DNA of 64,000 bases, taken from assembly GCF_021172165.1 (NCBI RefSeq), contig NZ_CP089096.1, positions 930,001-994,000 of the forward strand, given 5' to 3'. Shown here one piece after another: positions 7,832 through 16,853 of the stretch. A model generated the notes under the pieces. It saw nothing but the letters and a program-made list of their open reading frames with translations, did no database searches and had not been told where the DNA came from. The number at the start of each line of letters is the position of its first letter. The first letter of the stretch is position 1. The DNA is from Flavobacterium channae (GTDB lineage Bacteria > Bacteroidota > Bacteroidia > Flavobacteriales > Flavobacteriaceae). The translations under genes were made by a program, and so were the position numbers.

Positions 7832-9640
7832 ATGAACAAACAAGACCTTATCTCAAAAATAAAACAGCTCGATGGCATTTCGCAAGACGAACGTGCTTAC
7901 CTAATCAATTTAGTAAATACTAAAAAGAAATACGGTTTGGTTTGGGAAGACAAACCAGAAGCTGTGGAAGAACAATTACGAGATAATTTACCAGTTTTAA
8001 AGGAAGTTAAAGACAAAGCAATTATCAATGGCGAGGACAATCCTAACCATATTTTAATAGAAGGCGACAATTTACACGCTCTTACTGCATTAACCTTTAC
8101 TCACGAAGGTAAAATTGATGTAATCTACATAGATCCTCCTTATAACACAGGAAATAAAGATTTCAAATACAACGACACTTTTGTAGATAAAGAAGACAGC
8201 TACCGTCACAGCAAATGGTTATCTTTTATGGATAAACGTTTGCGGATTGCAAAACGATTGCTAAGTGATAAAGGGGTTGTTTTTATTAGTATTGATGATA
8301 ATGAACAAGCACAACTTAGACTATTATGTAATGAGGTTTTAGGTGAAGATAATTTTATTACAAATATTATTTGGCAGAAAAAAACAGGTGCTTCAGATGC
8401 AAAAACTATTGATACTATTACTGAATATATTTCAGTATTTACTAAATCAAATTCATATCAAACAGAAATTTTTAATAGAAATAGAGACTCATATGATTTA
8501 AAACGATACAGAAATCAAGACGAATATTTTGAACATAGAGGTCCTTACTATTTAGACAGTTTAGATAGAGGTGGTTTACGATATAGTGATTCTTTAAATT
8601 ATGGGATTAAATGCCCTGATGGAACAATTTGTTTTCCAAATGGAAGAACTGAATTTATAAATGATGGTTGGACTTGGAAGTGGGGTAAATCCAAGTTAGA
8701 ATGGGGTATAAAAAATAAATTTATAGACTTTAGAAAAGCTGATAAAAAGGCTTCTGGATGGACTGTTTGCTACAAAAATTATCTCAATGTTGATAACGAG
8801 AATAATTTAATTGATCGTTCTGCACCGCTTAAAAATATGATAATTGATATTAAAAATGCTGATGCAGCTGCTGATATAAAAGAAATTTTCACTGATAATA
8901 TTTTTAAATATACTAAACCAGTTAAATTAATTCAGCGTATAATTAATTTTTCTAATAATTCTAACTCTATAATCCTCGACTTCTTTGCAGGCTCTGGTAC
9001 AACGCTTCATGCAACTATGGCATTGAATGCAGAAGATGGTGGGAATCGTCAGTGCATTTTAGTAACCAACAACGAAAACAATATTTGCGAAGAAGTAACT
9101 TACGAAAGAAACAAACGCGTTATTCAAGGATATACCAATGCCAAAGGAGTTGCTGTAGAAGGTTTAAAAAACAATAATTTGCGCTATTACAAAAGCGAGT
9201 TTGTAAGTCGTGATACCTCGTTAAAAAACAAACGCGAATTAACCTATTTAGCTACAGAACTATTATGTATCAAAGAAGATTGTTATACAGCGTTTCCTTC
9301 AAAAGAAAAATGGTTCAAAGCTTTTACTAGTAAATCAACTCAATTTATTGTGATCTATGATGAAATGCGTATTGAAGATAGTTTCGAAATCATTGAAGCA
9401 TTGCATACTCAAAAAACAAACGATAACCCTGTAAAAGTATATGTATTTAGCCATGGTCAATATCCTTTCACGGAAGACTTTGAAGAGGTTTTGCCATTAA
9501 TTACCCTTTGTGCATTACCAGATGCTATTTACAAAGCGTATCAAAATGTGTTGCCTAAAAAGAAACGTGAAGTTGTTCCTGTGTTAGAGGAAGATGCAGT
9601 AGGCGAAGAAGAAAATTTGTTCAATCAAGACGCCCATTAA
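7832..9640 (+). CDS. mod: Type III restriction-modification methyltransferase (Mod)
   Basis: A 602-residue N6-adenine DNA methyltransferase of the beta class. DPPYNTG (~residues 101-107) precedes the SAM-binding motif FFAGSGTT (~383-390), with a ~200-residue target-recognition region between them. Mod of type III systems methylates one strand of a short asymmetric site and gives specificity to the Res subunit. The central region (8.36-8.95 kb) is more AT-rich than the conserved ends, as expected for an exchanged specificity domain. The gene is complete. It lies upstream of abi and res on the same strand. Confidence 0.93.
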   Translation: MNKQDLISKIKQLDGISQDERAYLINLVNTKKKYGLVWEDKPEAVEEQLRDNLPVLKEVKDKAIINGEDNPNHILIEGDNLHALTALTFTHEGKIDVIYIDPPYNTGNKDFKYNDTFVDKEDSYRHSKWLSFMDKRLRIAKRLLSDKGVVFISIDDNEQAQLRLLCNEVLGEDNFITNIIWQKKTGASDAKTIDTITEYISVFTKSNSYQTEIFNRNRDSYDLKRYRNQDEYFEHRGPYYLDSLDRGGLRYSDSLNYGIKCPDGTICFPNGRTEFINDGWTWKWGKSKLEWGIKNKFIDFRKADKKASGWTVCYKNYLNVDNENNLIDRSAPLKNMIIDIKNADAAADIKEIFTDNIFKYTKPVKLIQRIINFSNNSNSIILDFFAGSGTTLHATMALNAEDGGNRQCILVTNNENNICEEVTYERNKRVIQGYTNAKGVAVEGLKNNNLRYYKSEFVSRDTSLKNKRELTYLATELLCIKEDCYTAFPSKEKWFKAFTSKSTQFIVIYDEMRIEDSFEIIEALHTQKTNDNPVKVYVFSHGQYPFTEDFEEVLPLITLCALPDAIYKAYQNVLPKKKREVVPVLEEDAVGEEENLFNQDAH

Positions 9641-9695
9641 AATGTTAAATTCTTAAAAAAATGAATTTATATTATAAATACATAAAAAATAGTTG

Positions 9696-9703
9696 TACTT
9701 TTG
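9696..9703 (+). promoter_or_regulatory. Promoter -7 box for the Abi leader RNA
   Basis: TACTTTTG is a perfect TAnnTTTG box about 55 bp after the mod stop. No perfect -33 TTTG was seen. It would start transcription near 9710, at the 5' edge of a hairpin. Confidence 0.6.
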
Positions 9704-9707
9704 CCGG

Positions 9708-9765
9708 TAATAATACCTGCCATGCCTCTCTACGATGCACACTTTGGCAGGTTTTCGATTTTTAT
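9708..9765 (+). ncRNA. Probable abiF-type structured RNA upstream of the Abi_2 gene
   Basis: An 8-bp perfect stem ACCTGCCA (9715-9722) / TGGCAGGT (9745-9752) encloses a 22-nt loop that can form a smaller ATGC/GCAT pairing. TTTCGATTTTT follows, like an intrinsic terminator. It lies between a consensus promoter and an Abi_2/AbiF gene. A conserved abiF RNA motif upstream of such genes is known from comparative genomics. The structure is seen; family membership is inferred. Confidence 0.6.
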
Positions 9766-9790
9766 ACTGTATCCTTAAATCCTACAAGCC

Positions 9791-10684
9791 ATGCAGTATA
9801 AAAAAGCACCCATCACCATTACCGAACAAATAGAAAAATTACAAGCTAGAGGGCTTGAGATTGCTAATCCAGAAAAAGCAGCACACTATTTATCTAACAT
9901 CAGCTATTATCGTTTACGAGCTTACACCTATCCATTTCAAGATAACGAAGCAGAAAACCATCCCTTTAAAAAGAAAATTTCATTTGAAGAAATCATTCAT
10001 TTATACGTTTTTGATAGACAATTACGCTTGTTGATTTTTAATGCTATCGAAAAAATTGAGGTATCCTTCAGAACACAAATTATCTATCAATATGCTTTGG
10101 TTCATGGAAGTCATTGGCATTTAAAACCAGAATTGTATAACAACCCAGTGTACTTTGCTGAACATATAGCCAGTTTAGAAAAAGAAATAGACCGTAGTAA
10201 TGAAACGTTTATAAAACATTACAAAAATAAATATACAAAACCTACAAGTCCGCCAAGCTGGATGAGTCTTGAGGTTAGCAGTATGGGATTACTTTCCAAA
10301 CTATTTAAGAATTTAAAAAAAGATGCTACTAAAACTAGTGTAGCAACTTATTATGGTTTAAAAGATGTAGATGTATTATGCAACTGGATGTTTTGTTTTA
10401 GTATTTTAAGAAATACTTGTGCACACCATGGTAGAGTTTGGAACCGTAGGTTACCAGAAATAACCATTCCAAGAAAGACACTTTATCCATATGTAGAAAA
10501 CAAAACTTTTTACACAAATAAAACCTATGCTATACTTTGTAATATTATGTATATACTAAACAATATTAGTCCAAATCATAACTTTAAAGCAAATTTAGTA
10601 GCATTAATGAGTAATTGCCCTTTGGCACAAGAAAAAGAAATGGGTTTTCCAAAGAACTGGAAACAAGAACAATTTTGGAAGTAA
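9791..10684 (+). CDS. Abi_2 (AbiD/AbiF-like) abortive infection protein
   Basis: A 297-residue Abi_2 family protein. It begins with the typical TITEQIEKLQARGL segment and continues with YLSNISYYRLRAYTYPF. The HEPN-like centre includes FDRQLRLLIFNAIEKIEVSFRT, and near residues 210-222 it has the signature FSILRNTCAHHGRVWNR, an R-x4-6-H HEPN motif. HEPN Abi proteins act as RNases that stop growth on phage infection. It sits between mod and res, 8 bp before res, so it is likely co-transcribed with res, and it has a structured leader RNA that may restrain it. Confidence 0.9.
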   Translation: MQYKKAPITITEQIEKLQARGLEIANPEKAAHYLSNISYYRLRAYTYPFQDNEAENHPFKKKISFEEIIHLYVFDRQLRLLIFNAIEKIEVSFRTQIIYQYALVHGSHWHLKPELYNNPVYFAEHIASLEKEIDRSNETFIKHYKNKYTKPTSPPSWMSLEVSSMGLLSKLFKNLKKDATKTSVATYYGLKDVDVLCNWMFCFSILRNTCAHHGRVWNRRLPEITIPRKTLYPYVENKTFYTNKTYAILCNIMYILNNISPNHNFKANLVALMSNCPLAQEKEMGFPKNWKQEQFWK

Positions 10685-10691
10685 ATAATTT

Positions 10692-12992
10692 ATGATACAT
10701 TTAAAAAATTACCAAGAAGAAGCCGTAAACGACCTTACGAAAAACCTATATAAATTATTAAAAAAACCAGGTGCAAGACAAAATTTAATTTTCAAAGCAC
10801 CCACAGGTTCAGGTAAAACCGTAATGATGGCATCATTACTTAACAAGTTTTGTGAAGAATTACCAGAACGCTATGAATTAGAAAAACGAAAAGCAGCTTT
10901 TATTTGGATAGCACCTAACAAATTGTACATTCAAAGTTACAACGCTATGAAAGGCTTTTTTGCCGAAATGCGTTCCATAAAACCTATTTTCTTTGAAGAT
11001 GTTTCAAATGATGAATTACTACCAAACGAAGTGTTGTTTGTAAATTGGGAAAGCATCAATAAAGAGAAAAACACGATGATTAAAGAAAATGAAACCAATA
11101 AAAATCTTTATAGTTTCATTAATAAAGCCAAATTAAACGATACAGAAATCATTGTCATTATAGACGAAGAACACATGTTTGCGAATACAAAAACAGCAAA
11201 ACGTGCCAATGAAGTATTACAAAAAATATATCCAAAAGTAGAAATTAGGGTATCGGCAACACCTACAACTAGTAGTGATTACAGAACTTTGGTAGAGCGT
11301 CAAGACGTTATTGCTGAAGAAATGATTAAAGAAGGAATTATTTTAAATCCAGCTTTAGATACCATACAACAACAAGGACGTTCATTAGAAGAAATTTTAT
11401 TAGAGCAAGCGTTAGCAAAAAGAGAAGAATTACGTCAAGCCTATGAAAATTTAGGTGTAAAAATCAATCCTTTATTGTTAATCCAGTTACCAAACGATTC
11501 TAGTGATAACAACACAGCCGATGATGAAAAATATATCGATATAGTATTACAAAACTTAGAAGTCAAATACAATATTACCGTTAATAATAACAAACTAGCG
11601 GTGTGGTTATCAGGGAGAAAAGACAATGTAGCCGATATTGAAAAACCAGATAATATGGTGGAAGTATTATTATTCAAACAAGCCATAGCTTTAGGTTGGG
11701 ATTGTCCTCGTGCAGGAGTTCTTTTAATTTTTAGAGAATTAAAAAGTACCACATTCACGATTCAAACGGTAGGTAGAATTTTGCGTATGCCGGAACAGAA
11801 GCATTATCCTAATCCATTATTAAATCAAGGATATGTTTTTACCAATTTAAGTAAAAATCAAATAGAAATAGTTCAAGATGATATGAGTTATATCACCATG
11901 AACAAGGCTCGTAGAATTGAAAACTACATGCCAGTTTATTTAGATTCTACTTACATCAATACTCGTATTGTTAGAAATCGTTTAGGGGCAAAATTTAGAA
12001 CTGCTTTGTATGAAATTGCAGAATTAAATTGGGAAGTAAAAAGAGAAATAGGTTCAGACCATTTTTTCGAAATCAATAAGCAATTACTAAAAAAGCGATT
12101 CATCAACACGGATATTAATACCATAGAAATTGTAATTCCTGAAAATGTATTACTAACTGGTGAGGTGGAAACACAATTAGTTACAGAAACAGCTCGTTTT
12201 GCCAAAACGCCTAGTGAATTAGCGCGTTTGTTTAGAGATTTTTGTCGTTCATTAACGGCTCCTTATGCAGCGGTCGATAGTACTCCTGTTTTAGAAGGAG
12301 CTATGAAATATTTCTTTGAAGATTATTTTGGTATCATCGAGTATGATGCTATTAAAATAATGTTGTTTAACGATAACCAACCTATTTTCATCGAGTTAAT
12401 TGAAAAAGCAAAGGAGCGTTATCAAGAAATGCAAGAAGAAAAAGCAAACAAAGCCACAAAAGATATTCAAAATTACAAATGGGAAGTTCCTGTTGAAAGA
12501 ATCTATAATGAATTATATGATGAAAAAGAGAATGTAGAAAAACATGCATTAGAACCTTTTTATGAATACAAAAGAGCTTCTTCACCTGAGGTTAGATTTG
12601 CTGCATATTTAGAGGAACAAAAAGAAAATCTACATTGGTGGTATAAAAATGGAGAAAAAGCAAAAGAGCACTTTGCTGTACCTTATGAGGATTATCTAGG
12701 CAAACAAAGTTTGTTTTATGTTGATTTTGTGATACTAAATAAAGCGGGAATTACTTGTTTATTCGATACCAAAACAGCAGGTAGTGACCCAGCCAATGCT
12801 CATTTAAAACACAATGCACTAATAGATTTTATTGCAGAAAGAAATGAAAAAGGACATAAAACAATTGGAGGAATATTAATTCCTAAAGATAATAATGGAA
12901 CAACAACTTGGTGGTATTGTAAAAACAAAATCACCAATACAAAAGATACGAACGGTTGGGATAGATTTGACCCTGTTAACGCAAAAGAATAA
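10692..12992 (+). CDS. res: Type III restriction enzyme Res subunit (helicase-nuclease)
   Basis: A 766-residue SF2 translocase-nuclease. Motif I APTGSGKT (~36-43), motif II IIDEEH (~157), motif III SATPTT and motif VI VGRILRMP are present. The C-terminal region has a PD-(D/E)xK core (VDFVILNKAG then LFDTKTAG, ~677-695). It cuts DNA beside two inversely oriented unmethylated Mod sites after ATP-driven movement. It is shorter than classic EcoP1I-type Res (~970 aa) but has all core parts. It forms an operon with mod and abi. Confidence 0.92.
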   Translation: MIHLKNYQEEAVNDLTKNLYKLLKKPGARQNLIFKAPTGSGKTVMMASLLNKFCEELPERYELEKRKAAFIWIAPNKLYIQSYNAMKGFFAEMRSIKPIFFEDVSNDELLPNEVLFVNWESINKEKNTMIKENETNKNLYSFINKAKLNDTEIIVIIDEEHMFANTKTAKRANEVLQKIYPKVEIRVSATPTTSSDYRTLVERQDVIAEEMIKEGIILNPALDTIQQQGRSLEEILLEQALAKREELRQAYENLGVKINPLLLIQLPNDSSDNNTADDEKYIDIVLQNLEVKYNITVNNNKLAVWLSGRKDNVADIEKPDNMVEVLLFKQAIALGWDCPRAGVLLIFRELKSTTFTIQTVGRILRMPEQKHYPNPLLNQGYVFTNLSKNQIEIVQDDMSYITMNKARRIENYMPVYLDSTYINTRIVRNRLGAKFRTALYEIAELNWEVKREIGSDHFFEINKQLLKKRFINTDINTIEIVIPENVLLTGEVETQLVTETARFAKTPSELARLFRDFCRSLTAPYAAVDSTPVLEGAMKYFFEDYFGIIEYDAIKIMLFNDNQPIFIELIEKAKERYQEMQEEKANKATKDIQNYKWEVPVERIYNELYDEKENVEKHALEPFYEYKRASSPEVRFAAYLEEQKENLHWWYKNGEKAKEHFAVPYEDYLGKQSLFYVDFVILNKAGITCLFDTKTAGSDPANAHLKHNALIDFIAERNEKGHKTIGGILIPKDNNGTTTWWYCKNKITNTKDTNGWDRFDPVNAKE

Positions 12993-13041
12993 CATTTATA
13001 TACTAATCACTATAATTTCAATTGTTATGGGGTTTAGAAAC

Positions 13042-13110
13042 TCATGTTAAAAAAAACGGAAAAAGTTAACACGTTCAAAAGTTCATGTTAAAAAAACAGT
13101 AAAAATTACC
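13042..13110. repeat. Tandem ~28-bp repeat upstream of the helicase operon
   Basis: TCATGTTAAAAAAAACGGAA (13042 on) and TCATGTTAAAAAAACAGTAA (13083 on), start-to-start 41 bp (about four helical turns), each followed by an AGTTAAC/ATTACC tail. It is the only notable content of the 222-bp gap 12993-13214. It could be an operator pair for the operon downstream. Confidence 0.5.
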
Positions 13111-13214
13111 CATGTAATAAAAGCCAGGAGTAAAAAAGAGGAAAATTTATACAGGGGTAATGTAATATAAATTAAAAATAAGAGCCAATTAAAAACACAA
13201 ATTAATTAAACCAT

Positions 13215-16200
13215 ATGGCTATACTACACGAAGATATTTTTGGAGGAGGAAAAGCAATCGAAATCATTGTTAGATGGCACGATATTTTAATTACCGATTT
13301 TAATAGAAGCAACACCACAACAATAGAACAGATAAAATCACTTCTAAAAGATGTTGAATATAAGACCTACTTTTTAAAAGTAAATGACAAAGAACAAAAA
13401 ATTGTTATTCCTTTCGAAGCTGAGGGGTTTCAATTAGACCTTGTTGTAGTATGGGATGCACAAACTTTTAGTTATAAGGCAGCTGTTAAAAGTAAAAAGA
13501 AATCAAAGATTGTTCAACCTATTGCATTACCTCAAGATAGTAAATACTATATCGAAGAAGTTTGTAAATTGATTTTTATAGATCAAAACGAATCTCGTTT
13601 TCCTATTATTGAACAAAAAAATCTCTACGAAAGAATCAATAACTTAGAAATTGCTCCTATTGCTAAATTAGAAAACGATAGAGAAATTTGGTACAAATGG
13701 ATTGAAGCACAAGACTTGTTATTACAACGAAATGCCCAACCCTTTAAAGTTAGAAAATACCACCATCCAGTTGAATTCAATAATGAAAAAGGAATTACAA
13801 CAAAATACAAGTTCAAAGTTGATTTAGAAGTTAAAGAAAGTAGAGAATACAAAGAGGTTGAAGAAGAATTACTAAATGAATTTAGTATCAAAGAAACATT
13901 TGATAAAGAAGGAAACATCTTTTTAAAATTTGATGACATCTACCGTGGTTTAGATGCGGTAATTCATAAAAAATTCAACCAAATAATTGAAAGAGAAAAA
14001 TCAATTGGGGCAATATTAAAATTAAAGCCAATATCTATTTCAACAAGATTTAAAAATGTTTTCAAGGCGCTAAACTATGATATTGATTGTAAAACAGTAG
14101 AAATTGAAAAGAAAGAAAGAAAAACAGTTCTATTAGAAGTTACGGCTAACAAAGTCCCTTTTGAAACACTTCAATCTTATTTTGATAGTCAAAATTATGA
14201 GCTAAAAGAAGTGGTGGGTGAATTTTTAGTACTTTGTAATTCAGACGTATTAGAGAGTAAAAGAAATGAACTTTTGGAAAAAGGTCAAGTACTGCCTAAA
14301 CCAAGCAATAATGTTTTCAAAATCACTACTGAAAACGAAGAAGATTTGACAGTTTTTAATTGGACATTGAAAAAGATTTTTGGAAAAGATAAAGTTAGAA
14401 TTAGAAAAAAATACTACTATCAAAAAAAACGAGTTGAATCAGAAAATAAAGTAATTTCAAAATTCACAGAGGAATTCTGGAATGATATTAAAAGAGATTT
14501 ATATTTTTTAGATTTTAATGTGGTTGTAAACGAACTTTCTGATACTATTTCATTTGATTTTGAAACAAATGAAGAATTTTTCGAAAAGTTTAAAAAAATA
14601 AGAGAGATAAATAAATTTGATTTTAGTTTATCTCCAACAGATCCTGAATTTAAATTTAAAGTAAAAACCAATTTGGTTAAAACCAAAACAGAAAAACAAG
14701 TTTTACAAGACAGAATTCACGAGTTAGCCAATGTAGAATTTCTAATTGATACTTCTAAAAGTGAAAAAAATAATAGTTACCTATCAATTGGTAAATTAAA
14801 TGCGTATGAATCTGACACAACAAGCTTAACATTTTCACTGGCATTACGCGGTAAAGAAGATAAAAAAATAGTAGCTAAACTATTGGACTATTTAGAGGAT
14901 AATAAACCAATTCGTGAAGTATTTCCTAATTTGAAAGGAGACCAAGCAAAAACAAATTGGTTAAAACAAGCTATGGCTAAAATTGTAGCACCTACAGATA
15001 GACCAAATGGCAAATCAGTAAACCCTCGATTGGGTGAATTTATTTTTGATTCAAGCAAATCAGAAGAAATTTTTAAAGATCTAACACCGCAAAGTGAAGA
15101 GTGGGAAGCAATAAGAAAAAATGAACTATTAAAATTAAACGATTCCCAGCGTAAAGCTATTCTAGCAGCTTTACATGCAAGAGATTTATGCTTGTTGCAA
15201 GGTCCTCCAGGAACAGGAAAAACCACCGTTATAGCAGAATTGATTTGGCAAATGATTAGTAAAAATCAAAACCAAAAGATATTGCTTACCTCTGAAACAA
15301 ACTTAGCGGTAGATAATGCGTTGGAAAAATTATTGAACAAAGACCATACGTTAGTTAAACCTCTTCGTTTTGGAAAAGATACCAAATTTGAGGAAGAAGG
15401 AAAAAAATATTCAATCAACAGAATAATGAAATGGTTGGATGATAATTTCGTTCCAGTTGAGTTTGAAGATGACTCATTAGAAGAAAATGATGAGGAAGAA
15501 GAATTGATACAAGACAACCCATATAACAATGCTATCCAAATTTGGATGAATCGTATTGCTGAGAAATCACATCAAACAAGCAATCATAAGTATGAAGCAG
15601 CTTTAAAAGATTGGGCTTTTGAATTGTCACAACCAACAGCTTCAGTGAAAAGGTTATTTAAAGATAAGTACTTTAAGTATGCTAATGTTATTGGTAGTAC
15701 ATGTAGTTCAAGTGGTAGTAATGATTTTGCTAAAAGTTACCAATTCATTTTCAATACTAAAGAGGCGTTCAAAATAGATGCAGGCGATAAACGTAATTGG
15801 ATAAATGTAGAATTTGATACGGTAATTATGGACGAAGCGAGTAAAGCAACTCCACCAGAAATGTTATTACCGCTGTGTTTTGGGAAAAAATCAATCGTTA
15901 TTGGCGACCATCGACAATTGCCACCAATGCTTAATGAAAAAGAATTTAAAGAAGCATTATTAGAATTGAATACGGAAAGAGCTTTAAAATTAGCGGAAGA
16001 AATTGATAAAGATTTTGTTGAAACAAGTCAATTTGAACGTCTTATTTTGAATCCAAAAGTGCCAAAATCAATTGCAGCTCGTTTAAATATTCAATATAGA
16101 ATGCATCCAAAAATTAATAATGTAATCAAACAATTTTATACGGGTGAAACAGATGAAGGTTTAGAACCTGCTCAAGAGTTAATTACACATGCCGATTCGG

Positions 16201-16853
16201 AAGATTTATCAAATCCTTTCTCAAGATATCACGGACTAATAAATCAAGGCTTTATAAAACCAGACGTGCATACTATTTGGATTAATGTAGACGAACCTGA
16301 AGAGTTAGTAAGTACTTCTAGAGTAAATGAAAAGGAAGTGGAAGCGGTAAAAAGAGCACTTACTTATTTGAAAAATGCAGAAGGTTTTGAGGAATATTTT
16401 AACCATTTTAACAGCATCAAAGACGAAGATAAACGACTACAAGAACAAGAAATTGGAATAATTAGTTTTTATGGTCAACAATTAAAAAAATTGATTGATG
16501 TTAAAAAATATGCTCAAAAAGATTTAAACATCCCTATCAGACTTAAAACAGTAGATAAATTCCAAGGAATGGAGAGAAATATTGTAATTGTCTCAACGGT
16601 TAGAAGTAATAAAATTTTAAAGGCAGGACTAATTGAAAAAAATCATGACATTGGTTTTGCTAAAGCTCCAGAACGTTTAAATGTGGCACTATCAAGGGCA
16701 AGAAGACTATTAATCGTTGTAGGTAATTTGAAGTTTTTCGAATCGTATAAAGACAAAAACGGAAATGCTATTTACAAAAACGCTATTGAAATTATTCGTC
16801 AAGAAGGATTAATAATTGATGATTACAAAAAACTTAACAAATACAATGCATAA
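13215..16853 (+). CDS. Large SF1 (UPF1/COG1112-like) helicase
   Basis: A 1212-residue protein. The first ~600 residues are a charged, coiled-coil-rich region of unknown fold. The rest is an SF1B helicase: motif I LQGPPGTGKTT (~661), motif II VIMDEASK (~871), motif III GDHRQLPP, motif IV QYRMHP, motif V VDKFQGMERN and motif VI NVALSRARR. All ATPase motifs are intact. COG1112-like helicases occur in several bacterial defence systems. It starts the seven-gene operon and overlaps the next gene by 8 bp (ATGCATAA), implying translational coupling. Its function here is unknown; defence is inferred from context. Confidence 0.88.
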   Translation: MAILHEDIFGGGKAIEIIVRWHDILITDFNRSNTTTIEQIKSLLKDVEYKTYFLKVNDKEQKIVIPFEAEGFQLDLVVVWDAQTFSYKAAVKSKKKSKIVQPIALPQDSKYYIEEVCKLIFIDQNESRFPIIEQKNLYERINNLEIAPIAKLENDREIWYKWIEAQDLLLQRNAQPFKVRKYHHPVEFNNEKGITTKYKFKVDLEVKESREYKEVEEELLNEFSIKETFDKEGNIFLKFDDIYRGLDAVIHKKFNQIIEREKSIGAILKLKPISISTRFKNVFKALNYDIDCKTVEIEKKERKTVLLEVTANKVPFETLQSYFDSQNYELKEVVGEFLVLCNSDVLESKRNELLEKGQVLPKPSNNVFKITTENEEDLTVFNWTLKKIFGKDKVRIRKKYYYQKKRVESENKVISKFTEEFWNDIKRDLYFLDFNVVVNELSDTISFDFETNEEFFEKFKKIREINKFDFSLSPTDPEFKFKVKTNLVKTKTEKQVLQDRIHELANVEFLIDTSKSEKNNSYLSIGKLNAYESDTTSLTFSLALRGKEDKKIVAKLLDYLEDNKPIREVFPNLKGDQAKTNWLKQAMAKIVAPTDRPNGKSVNPRLGEFIFDSSKSEEIFKDLTPQSEEWEAIRKNELLKLNDSQRKAILAALHARDLCLLQGPPGTGKTTVIAELIWQMISKNQNQKILLTSETNLAVDNALEKLLNKDHTLVKPLRFGKDTKFEEEGKKYSINRIMKWLDDNFVPVEFEDDSLEENDEEEELIQDNPYNNAIQIWMNRIAEKSHQTSNHKYEAALKDWAFELSQPTASVKRLFKDKYFKYANVIGSTCSSSGSNDFAKSYQFIFNTKEAFKIDAGDKRNWINVEFDTVIMDEASKATPPEMLLPLCFGKKSIVIGDHRQLPPMLNEKEFKEALLELNTERALKLAEEIDKDFVETSQFERLILNPKVPKSIAARLNIQYRMHPKINNVIKQFYTGETDEGLEPAQELITHADSEDLSNPFSRYHGLINQGFIKPDVHTIWINVDEPEELVSTSRVNEKEVEAVKRALTYLKNAEGFEEYFNHFNSIKDEDKRLQEQEIGIISFYGQQLKKLIDVKKYAQKDLNIPIRLKTVDKFQGMERNIVIVSTVRSNKILKAGLIEKNHDIGFAKAPERLNVALSRARRLLIVVGNLKFFESYKDKNGNAIYKNAIEIIRQEGLIIDDYKKLNKYNA

